DNA of 11,663 nucleotides from the NCBI GenBank assembly GCA_937983635.1, contig CALJZR010000057.1, positions 1-11,663 of the forward strand, given 5' to 3'. The translations under genes were made by a program, and so were the position numbers. The notes beneath the pieces were generated by a model, which saw only the letters and a program-made list of their open reading frames with translations, was not told the DNA's origin and ran no database searches. Positions 1 to 6,502 of the stretch are shown here, piece by piece (position 1 is the first letter of the stretch; each line of letters opens with the position of its first letter). Origin of the DNA: an uncultured bacterium (GTDB lineage Bacteria > Patescibacteriota > Patescibacteriia > Patescibacteriales > UBA12465).

Positions 1-691
1 AGCCGCTATTGCCGCCGAATATGCAGGAGCGCCGGTAGATGGTGTCGTCTTTGATCTCGGTTTATCTTCCGCTCAGTTAGCTGATGAGAGTAGGGGCTTT
101 TCTTTCCAAGGTTCACGCCCCCTTGATATGGCTTTCGGCGCAGGGACCGCTATCAGGACGAGTGATTTATTAAGAACTGCTTCTTTATCAGAATTAAGTC
201 GAATTTTCAGAGAATTGGGAGAAGAGCCTCAAGCCTATCGTTTAGCCAAAGAAATAGTGGCCGCTCGGAAGCTTAAAGTTTTAAGCAATACCAAAGAATT
301 AGTAGATATAATTTTAAAAATAACGCCCGCTCGTTTCCGAACGGGCAAAATTCATCCTGCTACTCGCGCTTTTCAGGCTTTACGTCTAGCCACTAATGAT
401 GAATTTGGTAGTCTCCGAAGTGCTTTGGCCGCTGTCGCCAATCTTTTAAAGGTTGGGGGCAGAGTAGTAATTGTCTCCTTCCATAGTGGAGAAGATCGGA
501 TTGTAAAAAATTGGCTCAAAGAAGAGAGTAGCTCCTGTCTTTGTCCGCCCCGAGCCCCTGTTTGTGTCTGTGGCCATCAAGCCCGACTCAAATCATTACT
601 TAAAAAACCGCTTGTTCCTGGAGCTGATGAAATTCAGAATAATCCTCGTGCCCGTAGCGCTAAACTCCGAGCGGCAGAAAAAATAAGATAA
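1..691 (+). CDS. rsmH: 16S rRNA (cytosine1402-N4)-methyltransferase RsmH, 3' part
   Basis: RsmH (MraW) uses S-adenosylmethionine to methylate N4 of C1402 in 16S rRNA and is normally the first or second gene of the dcw cluster. The reading frame is open from base 2, so the gene starts upstream of the window; the ATG at 128 is internal. Visible family motifs are FDLGLSSAQL and GFSFQGSRPLDM near the left edge, VIVSFHSGEDRIVK in the middle, and the C-terminal CLCPPRAPVCVCG followed by NPRARSAKLRAAEKIR, which is the classic RsmH ending. The usual PLDMRMD segment reads PLDMAFG here. The N-terminal SAM-binding loop lies outside the window. It stops with TAA, 46 bases before the FtsL-like gene, the expected dcw order. 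Identification is near certain; only the 5' end is missing. Confidence 0.96.
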   Translation, partial: AAIAAEYAGAPVDGVVFDLGLSSAQLADESRGFSFQGSRPLDMAFGAGTAIRTSDLLRTASLSELSRIFRELGEEPQAYRLAKEIVAARKLKVLSNTKELVDIILKITPARFRTGKIHPATRAFQALRLATNDEFGSLRSALAAVANLLKVGGRVVIVSFHSGEDRIVKNWLKEESSSCLCPPRAPVCVCGHQARLKSLLKKPLVPGADEIQNNPRARSAKLRAAEKIR

Positions 692-737
692 TTTTCAATT
701 CTATATAATTTTACGGCCCCAGTGCCATCACCCTTTT

Positions 738-1073
738 ATGAATATTCGCCCAACTAATATCAAATCTCGACATAAGCAGACGCAGCGTTCGCTGTCATGG
801 TACTCTGTAAATATTTTTTTAGTTGTCACTTGTCTCATTTTTGGGGTTACTTATCTGGTAGGCATGAATGACCTAACCGTCAAAGGCTTTGTCCTTAAAG
901 ATTTGAAGAGTCGCGCCAATTTATTAGAGGCTGAGAATCAGGATCTTCAGGCCCGAGCCTTAACTTTACAGTCATATACTGCCCTTTCACCGCGTTTGCA
1001 GGGTTTAGATATGGTGGCGGTTGAAGATGTTGCTTATTTCTCACCACAAGCGCCAGTGGTGGCAAAAAAATAA
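738..1073 (+). CDS. ftsL: FtsL-like bitopic cell-division protein
   Basis: A 111-residue protein with a basic cytoplasmic N-terminus (residues 1-20), one hydrophobic transmembrane stretch at about 22-43 (FLVVTCLIFGVTYLVG), a short helical region with coiled-coil character at about 50-80 (LKSRANLLEAENQDLQ), and a short tail. This is the topology of FtsL/DivIC, small divisome proteins that hold FtsW-FtsI at the septum. FtsL sequences are barely conserved, so the call rests on size, topology and position between rsmH and the PBP gene, where ftsL normally sits. No Shine-Dalgarno sequence precedes the ATG. An AT-rich stretch containing TATAAT (704-709) lies upstream without a convincing -35 partner. 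The gene ends 18 bases before the PBP start and is probably cotranscribed with it. Confidence 0.75.
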   Translation: MNIRPTNIKSRHKQTQRSLSWYSVNIFLVVTCLIFGVTYLVGMNDLTVKGFVLKDLKSRANLLEAENQDLQARALTLQSYTALSPRLQGLDMVAVEDVAYFSPQAPVVAKK

Positions 1074-1091
1074 TTTTTTCTTCCTGAATTT

Positions 1092-3167
1092 ATGTGGCGA
1101 GAGTATCGGCAAAAAAATCCGGTTACGGCTAGTGTCAATCCGCGTTTGCGCCTCTTTGCGGCGCTTATTTTTTTATTGTTAGGGGGGATTGTTTACCGCT
1201 TATATTTTTTACAGATTGCACAAGGAGATTGGTACAGCGTTCTCGCCTCTAATCAGCATCAGATTTCTAGTCTCCTTCAACCGGAGCGTGGAAAAATCAT
1301 GCTTCATGAAAAATTAAAAGGGCAAGATCAGCTTTATCCCTTGGCAACGAATAAGGACTTTTCTTTTTTATATGCTGTGCCGAAAGATATTAATAATCCC
1401 AGGGAGTTAGCAGAAAAATTATTTACCTTTTTTGATAAACCTCAGCTTGAAGCTCAAGTTAAAGCAGAAATGGAAAAAGACGGCCAGTTGGCCTTGCAGG
1501 CAGAAATTGAGGCGATTAATGCTTCAGATTATAGCCCCGAGGATAAAGAGGCGCGGATTAAGGCGGCACAAGAATTGGCGGCGAGCAAGCTAAATCATCC
1601 CCAGTGGCAAGAATTACAAGAGATTTCTCTTGATCATTTGATTAAAGACCGTCAAGAAGGCATTATCCAGACTTATTTGAAAAAGTTAGATAAGCCCGGC
1701 GATCCTTATGAGCCCTTGAAAGATAAGATGAGTGATGAAGAACTTGTTAGTTTTTATGCTTCTTTGGCGAGTTCGGCCGATAAGATAATTACTGCTTCAG
1801 ATTTAGAAAGACGATTGGATAAAGTAGTTTTTAAACAGAGCGGGGAGGAGTTGATTGTTCCTGGTATTGGTTTTAATTTGAAAAGTTACCGTTTTTATCC
1901 AGAGAATAATATGGCCGCCAATATCGTCGGCTTTGTCAGTTATGTTGATGAAGAGGCGCTTGGCCGCTATGGCTTAGAAGAATTTTTTAATGAAGAGTTG
2001 GCGGGCAAATCTGGTTATTTGAAAGGGGAGCGCGGTGTTAGTAATACAATTATTGTTAATGATCGTGAATACGTTAAGCCCGAGGCGGGTAGCGATTTAG
2101 TTTTAACGATGGACCGAGGTGCCCAATTTCAGGCCTGTGAGGCGCTAGAAGCAGCGGTGGCTAAGCATCATGCGGAGGGCGGGAGCGTAATTGCAGTTAA
2201 CGCTAAGACCGGCGCAATTTTAGCAATGTGTTCGGTCCCTAATTTTAATCCTAATAATTATAAGGACGAAACAGATTTAAAGGTCTATAATAATCCAGCG
2301 ATTTTATATCAATACGAACCCGGTTCAGTTTTTAAGGTGATTACGATGGCGGCGGCAATTGATCAGGGTAAAGTCAGTCCCAGCACAACTTACAAAGATG
2401 AAGGACAGATTATGATTGCTGGCTGGCCTAAGCCTTTGAGTAATTCCGATTTTAGCACTAAGGGGGCACATGGTATTGTCGACATGAATTCGGTTCTGGA
2501 GAACTCCCTTAACACTGGCGCTATCTTTGCTATGCGCCAAATTGGTCCGAAGAATTTTGCTACTTATGTTCAAAATTTTGGTTTTGGGGAAAAGACTGGC
2601 GTTGAGCTTGGCTCTGAAAGTACCGGCAATATTGATAATTTATTAAAAAATAAGGTAAAAGAGATTGATGCCGCGACAGCTTCTTTTGGCCAGGGTTTAG
2701 CGGTTACTCCTTTACAGATGGTGATGTCTTATCAGGCCTTAGCTAACCAAGGAGTTTTAATGAAGCCCTATATTGTCCAAGAAATTCATCATGCTGATGG
2801 CCGGGTAGAGGAGTTTAAACCTCATCAAGTTCGCCAGGTAGTCTCTGGGCAAACAGCTAATACGATACTGGCAATGATGGTCAATGTTGTCGAAAGCGGC
2901 CACGCTAAGGGGGCTCAGATTCCAGGCTATTATATCGGCGGTAAGACCGGAACGGCTCAAGTAGCTACCGCTGGTGGTTATAGTGAAGATAAATACATCC
3001 ATACTTTTATCGGTGTGGTGCCGATTGACAATCCGCAAATAGTGATGTTGACTAAGATTGACGCTCCCTATGGCGCTCGCTTTGCGGAAAGTACGGCCGT
3101 GCCCCTTTGGCACGATATCGCTGATTTTTTGCTTAAGTATTATCAGATTCCTAAGAGCAGACAATAA
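1092..3167 (+). CDS. ftsI: FtsI/PBP2-type class B penicillin-binding transpeptidase
   Basis: A 691-residue D,D-transpeptidase that cross-links peptidoglycan; the position suggests a septal role (FtsI/PBP3). An N-terminal membrane anchor lies at about 20-40 (LFAALIFLLLGGIVYRLYFL), followed by the PBP dimerisation region with PERGKI at 64-69 and YGLEEFFNEELAGKSG at about 293-308. The transpeptidase domain has all three active-site motifs: S412-V-F-K415 (nucleophile and lysine), S472-L-N474 and K618-T-G-T621. No PASTA repeats are seen. The protein is about 100 residues longer than common FtsI proteins. The excess is a Lys/Glu-rich, mostly helical region at about 105-255 in the membrane-proximal half. 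The usual RGxIxDRNG motif is degenerate after RGKI. It ends one base before the murF start, so translation is probably coupled. The choice between FtsI and an elongation PBP2 rests on context. Confidence 0.93.
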   Translation: MWREYRQKNPVTASVNPRLRLFAALIFLLLGGIVYRLYFLQIAQGDWYSVLASNQHQISSLLQPERGKIMLHEKLKGQDQLYPLATNKDFSFLYAVPKDINNPRELAEKLFTFFDKPQLEAQVKAEMEKDGQLALQAEIEAINASDYSPEDKEARIKAAQELAASKLNHPQWQELQEISLDHLIKDRQEGIIQTYLKKLDKPGDPYEPLKDKMSDEELVSFYASLASSADKIITASDLERRLDKVVFKQSGEELIVPGIGFNLKSYRFYPENNMAANIVGFVSYVDEEALGRYGLEEFFNEELAGKSGYLKGERGVSNTIIVNDREYVKPEAGSDLVLTMDRGAQFQACEALEAAVAKHHAEGGSVIAVNAKTGAILAMCSVPNFNPNNYKDETDLKVYNNPAILYQYEPGSVFKVITMAAAIDQGKVSPSTTYKDEGQIMIAGWPKPLSNSDFSTKGAHGIVDMNSVLENSLNTGAIFAMRQIGPKNFATYVQNFGFGEKTGVELGSESTGNIDNLLKNKVKEIDAATASFGQGLAVTPLQMVMSYQALANQGVLMKPYIVQEIHHADGRVEEFKPHQVRQVVSGQTANTILAMMVNVVESGHAKGAQIPGYYIGGKTGTAQVATAGGYSEDKYIHTFIGVVPIDNPQIVMLTKIDAPYGARFAESTAVPLWHDIADFLLKYYQIPKSRQ

Positions 3168-3168
3168 T

Positions 3169-4458
3169 ATGAAAAAGATTTTACAGCTCAAATTAAAATT
3201 TTTTGCTCGGATGATTTTAAAAAAATATCGCCCGGAAATTGTGGCAATCAGCGGCTCTATTGGTAAAACCAGCGCTAAAGAAGCAATTTACCAAGTTTTA
3301 TCAACAAAATTATCTGTCCGTACCAGTATCAAGAATTATAATAATGAAATCGGCCTACCTTTAAGCGTTATTGGTGTTGAATCTCCTGGCTCTTCGCTTG
3401 GCGGCTGGTTTTTAGTTTTTTGGCAGGCAATAAAGCTATGTTTATTTACCGATAAGGATTATCCTAAATTCTTAATTTTAGAAATGGGGATTGATCGTCC
3501 CGGCGATATGGATTACCTGACGCGTCTCGCTCCGCCCACTATCGGCGTGATGACGGCTGTTAGTTATTCGCATTTAGAGTATTTTGGCAGTTTACAAAAT
3601 ATTAAAAAAGAAAAACAAGTATTAATTGAAAGGGTTAACCGTAAAGGCTTAAGTGTTCTTAATTATGACAACGAGGCCGCTCGTTCAATGGCGGAGGTCA
3701 GTCCAGCCCGAGTTCTGACTTATGGCTTTCAGCCGGGAGCTGATTTGCTTGCTCAAGATCTTAATTATCACTTCCAGCGCGGTGATTACGACTTTGCCGG
3801 TGTTAATTTTAAACTTAGTTATGAAGGCAGTATTGTCCCAGTTAGCCTGCCTCATATTCTAGGTGAGGCTGGGGTTTACGCCGCTTTAGCGGCAGCCGCT
3901 GTTGCCTTGCATTGTGGCCTTAATTTAATGGAAATTGCGGAGTCTTTGCGTTTTTTACACCTACCGGCAGGAAGGATGCAGCTTTTGCCGGGAATAAAAC
4001 ATTCTTTCTTGATTGATGATAGTTATAATTCTTCACCCGAGGCCTGTCTCTCGGCTTTAAAAGTTTTAGGAGCGATTAAGGCTGATGAAGGTGCTAGTAA
4101 GTACGCGGCCTTAGGGGAGATGTTGGAAATTGGTAGTTATAGTGAAGAAGGACACCGTCTGGTGGGTGAGAGTGTTTTTGCTCAGGGCGTTGATTATTTA
4201 ATTAGTGTGGGTGAACGGGCTCGCGATATTGATAGGGGCGCGCAAGCGGCGGGTATGAGCCCTGATTTTATTTTTCATTTTGACCATTCTGAGGAGGCGG
4301 GACGTTTTATTCAAGAACGTTTGCGGGCGGGTGACATCCTTCTAGTTAAAGGTTCTCAGGGCGCCCGTATGGAGCGAGTAGTTAAAGAATTAATGGCTGA
4401 GCCTGACCGGGCGGCCGAATTACTGGTTCGGCAAGGTTCGGCTTGGATAAAAGATTAA
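3169..4458 (+). CDS. murF: MurF-like Mur ligase, lacking the standard N-terminal domain
   Basis: MurF joins D-Ala-D-Ala to UDP-MurNAc-tripeptide with ATP in the cytoplasm. Signatures are the P-loop G29-S-I-G-K-T-S35, NYNNEIGLPL (56-65), LEMGIDRPGD (104-113), SYSHLEYFGS (132-141, with the conserved His of Mur ligases), LIDDSYNSSPEA (281-292) and the C-terminal LLVKGSQGARME (391-402). With the chosen ATG the protein has 429 residues. That start is one base after the ftsI stop and gives the typical lead-in MKKILQLKLKFFARMILKKY. The in-frame ATG at 3058 lies deep inside ftsI and adds a peptide unlike any MurF, so it is rejected. The P-loop is near residue 29, whereas in E. coli MurF it is beyond residue 100: the N-terminal UDP-substrate-binding domain is missing. 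A partly hydrophobic insert lies at about 75-98. The family is sure; exact substrate use is inferred. Confidence 0.88.
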   Translation: MKKILQLKLKFFARMILKKYRPEIVAISGSIGKTSAKEAIYQVLSTKLSVRTSIKNYNNEIGLPLSVIGVESPGSSLGGWFLVFWQAIKLCLFTDKDYPKFLILEMGIDRPGDMDYLTRLAPPTIGVMTAVSYSHLEYFGSLQNIKKEKQVLIERVNRKGLSVLNYDNEAARSMAEVSPARVLTYGFQPGADLLAQDLNYHFQRGDYDFAGVNFKLSYEGSIVPVSLPHILGEAGVYAALAAAAVALHCGLNLMEIAESLRFLHLPAGRMQLLPGIKHSFLIDDSYNSSPEACLSALKVLGAIKADEGASKYAALGEMLEIGSYSEEGHRLVGESVFAQGVDYLISVGERARDIDRGAQAAGMSPDFIFHFDHSEEAGRFIQERLRAGDILLVKGSQGARMERVVKELMAEPDRAAELLVRQGSAWIKD

Positions 4459-4472
4459 TTTGTGTTTTAGAG

Positions 4473-4495
4473 AAGGCGCCTCTTGGGCGCTTTTT
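4473..4495 (+). terminator. Intrinsic terminator after murF
   Basis: AAGGCGCC (4473-4480), a five-base loop TCTTG, and GGCGCTTT (4486-4493) form an eight-pair stem with one G-U pair, running directly into five T's (4491-4495). It lies 14 bases after the murF stop and just before the rfbD promoter, so it separates the dcw-type operon from the nucleotide-sugar operon. Confidence 0.85.
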
Positions 4496-4497
4496 GC

Positions 4498-4525
4498 TTG
4501 ATTTTTAAGTTAATTGGGCTATACT
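4498..4525 (+). promoter_or_regulatory. Sigma70-like promoter of rfbD-rfbA
   Basis: TTGATT (4498-4503) and TATACT (4520-4525) match the -35 and -10 consensus at four and five of six positions, with a 16-base spacer. Only six bases separate the -10 box from the rfbD ATG at 4532, so the expected transcription start falls on or within a base or two of the start codon. The box pair immediately follows the murF terminator, which supports a new transcription unit here. Confidence 0.65.
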
Positions 4526-4531
4526 CAAGTT

Positions 4532-5404
4532 ATGTCTATAATTATCTTAGGAGCCGCCGGTAATCTCGGCGGACAGTTAAAAATTGTTTTAAAGGAGCAA
4601 GCAGTCCTATCTTGGGATCGTGGTGATTTTGATTTTCTTGATTTTGAAGAATTGAAAAAGCGTTTACAGACTGAAGATCCAGAATTAATTATTAATGCTG
4701 CCGCCTATAATGCTGTTGACAAATGTGAAACTGATGAGGCGGAAGCAGCCTTAGCCCGGCGTCTCAATCAAGATTTACCGGGAGTGTTGGCTGATTTTTG
4801 TTTAGCTAGTGGTGCTACTTTAATGCATTATTCGACTGATTATGTTTTTGGCGGTGATCAGCGTTCGGCTGGCGCCTATAGCGAAACCGACCGCCCTGCT
4901 CCTTTGAATGTTTATGGGCGGACAAAATTTGGGGGAGAACAAGAAATTGCGCGAAGAGCTCTGTCCGGTTTGAAATATTATCTTATCCGCACTTCTAAGC
5001 TTTTCGGACCGCGTGGTGAAAATCCTCAGGCGAAGCCTAGTTTTTTTGAAATTATGTTAGAGTTAGCTGTTAAGGGCGGAGAAATTAAGGCAGTTGATGG
5101 CGAAAAAAGCTGTTTTACCTATACTCCCGATTTAGCGCAGGCTAGTAAGGCAATTTTTTACGACAAAGCACCTAGGGGTATTTATCATTTAGTCAATTCT
5201 GGCATCGCTACTTGGTATCAAGGAGCGGAGTACTTGTTTCAAAAGACTGGACTCAAAGTTGATTTAAAAGCGATTAACGCCAACGATTGGCCAAGGCCGG
5301 CGCAACGTCCAGATTTTTCGGCTTTAGCGAACAATCGTCGCCCCGCGCTTCGTTCTTGGCAATCTGCTCTAGACGAGTATTTACAATCTTTAAATAATAA
5401 ATAA
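4532..5404 (+). CDS. rfbD: dTDP-4-dehydrorhamnose reductase RfbD (RmlD)
   Basis: RmlD reduces dTDP-4-dehydro-L-rhamnose to dTDP-L-rhamnose with NAD(P)H, the last step of activated rhamnose synthesis. The 290-residue product has the usual family length. It is a short-chain dehydrogenase-type Rossmann protein: G7-A-A-G10-N-L-G13 nucleotide-binding loop, INAAAYNAVDKCETD (54-68), STDYVFGGD (101-109) with the catalytic Thr, and Y128-G-R-T-K132 as the YxxxK catalytic pair. The C-terminus RRPALRSWQSALDEYL matches the substrate-binding tail. The ATG at 4532 was chosen because MSIIILGAAGNLG begins exactly as family members do. The in-frame ATG at 4514 would add six residues and lies upstream of the -10 box. 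There is no Shine-Dalgarno, consistent with leaderless expression. Three bases separate it from rfbA. rfbB and rfbC are not nearby. Confidence 0.93.
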   Translation: MSIIILGAAGNLGGQLKIVLKEQAVLSWDRGDFDFLDFEELKKRLQTEDPELIINAAAYNAVDKCETDEAEAALARRLNQDLPGVLADFCLASGATLMHYSTDYVFGGDQRSAGAYSETDRPAPLNVYGRTKFGGEQEIARRALSGLKYYLIRTSKLFGPRGENPQAKPSFFEIMLELAVKGGEIKAVDGEKSCFTYTPDLAQASKAIFYDKAPRGIYHLVNSGIATWYQGAEYLFQKTGLKVDLKAINANDWPRPAQRPDFSALANNRRPALRSWQSALDEYLQSLNNK

Positions 5405-5407
5405 TTT

Positions 5408-6133
5408 ATGCGTGGTATTATTCTTTCCGGCGGCAGCGGCACCCGTTTGCGGCCTTTGACAAAAATTACCAGTAAGCAACTCTTGCCGATTTATAACCGG
5501 CCGATGATTTACTATCCTTTAAATACTTTAATCCAAGCGGGTATTAAGGAAATTTTGATTATTGTTTCTCCGGAAAGAGCGGGGGATTATTTAAATCTGC
5601 TTGGCAGCGGTCGAGAATTTGGGGTTAAGTTTACTTATGAAATTCAAGATAAGCCAGAGGGCCTGGCTCAAGCCTTTATTATCGGGGAAAAGTTTATCCA
5701 GGGAGAATCGGTAGCGATGATTTTAGGTGATAATATTTTTGAAGATGATTTTGCCGCAGACATCTCCGGATTTAAACAGGGGGCTAAAGTTTTTGCCAAA
5801 CATGTGCCCGATCCTGAACGTTTTGGCGTAGTGAAATTTAATTCCGAAATGAAAGCCGAGACAATTATTGAAAAACCTCAGGAATATTTGAGTAATTACG
5901 CTGTCACTGGTCTTTATGTCTATGATCATCGAGTGGTTGAGGTGGCTAAAAATTTAAAGCCTAGCCCCCGCGGAGAATTAGAAATTACCGATGTTAATAA
6001 TTGGTATTTAGAAAAAGGAGAGTTGGAGGTAGCAATGGTTAATGGCGAATGGTTGGACGCCGGTACTTTTGACAGTTTATTGCGTGCTCAGATTTTTGCC
6101 AAAGAGAAGCTTGATCAAAAGATGATTATATAA
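5408..6133 (+). CDS. rfbA: Glucose-1-phosphate thymidylyltransferase-like nucleotidyltransferase (short RfbA form)
   Basis: RmlA makes dTDP-glucose from glucose-1-phosphate and dTTP, the entry step to dTDP-rhamnose. The 241-residue product has the signature LSGGSGTRLRPLT (6-18), KQLLPIYNRPMIYYPL (23-38), KPEGLAQAF (82-90), metal-binding LGDN (106-109), EKP (155-157), RGELEITD (188-195) and WLDAGT (215-220). It is shorter than the approximately 290-residue E. coli RmlA, lacking the C-terminal extension; short forms of this kind are common, so this is not a truncation of a conserved core. Pairing with rfbD three bases upstream supports dTTP and the rhamnose pathway, but the short enzymes can serve other nucleotide sugars. 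The start is set by MRGIILSGGSGTR. No Shine-Dalgarno precedes it. Confidence 0.92.
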   Translation: MRGIILSGGSGTRLRPLTKITSKQLLPIYNRPMIYYPLNTLIQAGIKEILIIVSPERAGDYLNLLGSGREFGVKFTYEIQDKPEGLAQAFIIGEKFIQGESVAMILGDNIFEDDFAADISGFKQGAKVFAKHVPDPERFGVVKFNSEMKAETIIEKPQEYLSNYAVTGLYVYDHRVVEVAKNLKPSPRGELEITDVNNWYLEKGELEVAMVNGEWLDAGTFDSLLRAQIFAKEKLDQKMII

Positions 6134-6161
6134 AAAAAGAGGTCGCCACGCGTCAGCGACC
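6129..6161 (-). terminator. Intrinsic terminator of the minus-strand small gene
   Basis: Read on the minus strand, GGTCGC, a nine-base loop and GCGACC (stem arms at + positions 6156-6161 and 6141-6146) are followed after two bases by seven T's (6132-6138). It lies eight bases past the stop of the minus-strand gene. On the + strand the T-tract is absent, so it would be a weak terminator for rfbA. Confidence 0.75.
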
Positions 6162-6168
6162 CCCTTAC

Positions 6169-6432
6169 CTATTTTAGGCGAAAGACATATTCCGCGGGAA
6201 TATGTTTTAAATGAACAAAAAATTTCTTGCTTTTTCCGTCTCCCCTTGATTTAAGGGTAAACTCGGCTTTACCGTTTTTGCTGGGTGCTCCAGTGAGAAG
6301 GCGATGCTCTGTAAGTAATTGGTTGAAAGTTTCGTCGGTATTGATTTTCCTTCTAACTTCATCAATATCGAACGAGTTTTTACAGACATCGCGGATTCGC
6401 TCTATCGCCCAGTCAATTTCTTCGTTTTCCAT
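6169..6432 (-). CDS. Small unknown protein in its own minus-strand transcription unit
   Basis: An 87-residue product starting MENEEIDWAIERIRDVCKNS and ending in HIPAEYVFRLK. I do not recognise it. The N-terminal half is acidic and looks helical (about 1-50). The C-terminal half is basic and could form strands (EFTLKSRGDGKSKKFFVHLK). There is no signal peptide, membrane segment or cysteine motif. Its reality is supported less by the protein than by its frame: a near-consensus promoter upstream and a hairpin with seven T's downstream, both on the minus strand. It is the only gene of the window on that strand and the only one stopping in TAG. The ATG at 6430-6432 is preceded by AAAAGAG, the closest thing to a ribosome-binding site in the window. 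A 74-codon + strand ORF overlaps it but has no such signals. Confidence 0.65.
   Translation of the reverse strand: MENEEIDWAIERIRDVCKNSFDIDEVRRKINTDETFNQLLTEHRLLTGAPSKNGKAEFTLKSRGDGKSKKFFVHLKHIPAEYVFRLK
6185..6205. repeat. Perfect 9-bp inverted repeat at the 3' end of the small gene
   Basis: ACATATTCC (6185-6193), a GCG centre, and GGAATATGT (6197-6205). On the + strand the stem extends by three weaker pairs and ends in TTTT (6205-6208), 52 bases after the rfbA stop, so it might end the rfb transcript. It also encodes the last residues of the minus-strand small protein. Function uncertain. Confidence 0.5.
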
Positions 6433-6458
6433 TTCTCTTTTATTTTTTTAATAAACTT

Positions 6459-6487
6459 AATATAGTTTTTTATCTTTCCTTTGTCAA
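6459..6487 (-). promoter_or_regulatory. Sigma70-like promoter of the minus-strand small gene
   Basis: On the minus strand, TTGACA (complement of 6482-6487) is a perfect -35 box and TATATT (complement of 6459-6464) a good -10 box, with a 17-base spacer. The predicted start lies about 20 bases upstream of the ATG at 6432. This is the best consensus promoter in the window. A TATAGT on the + strand (6461-6466) overlaps its -10 box and might serve the divergent glycosyltransferase gene, but has no clear -35. Confidence 0.75.
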
Positions 6488-6502
6488 TAATTTTTATTTT
6501 CC

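Noticed and set aside
681..737. Promoter before the FtsL-like gene based on TATAAT at 704-709
   Set aside because: No -35-like hexamer at 16-18 bases upstream, and transcription from rsmH is the simpler explanation.
3058..3168. Longer murF reading frame starting inside ftsI
   Set aside because: It would overlap ftsI by 110 bases in another frame, and the added residues look like out-of-frame PBP sequence. The ATG at 3169 gives normal spacing and a sensible N-terminus.
2325..3191. Minus-strand ORFs opposite the PBP gene, and similar minus ORFs at 5239, 5723, 7708, 8639, 9292, 10919 and 11296
   Set aside because: They mirror strongly supported + strand genes and have no recognisable protein features or signals.
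4514..4531. Upstream ATG for rfbD
   Set aside because: It adds six residues before the canonical MSIIILGAAGNLG start and lies upstream of the predicted -10 box, so it would probably not be on the mRNA.
6227..6451. 74-codon + strand ORF opposite the small minus-strand gene
   Set aside because: Hydrophobic, low-quality composition with no promoter or terminator on its strand; it appears to be the antisense shadow of the minus-strand gene.
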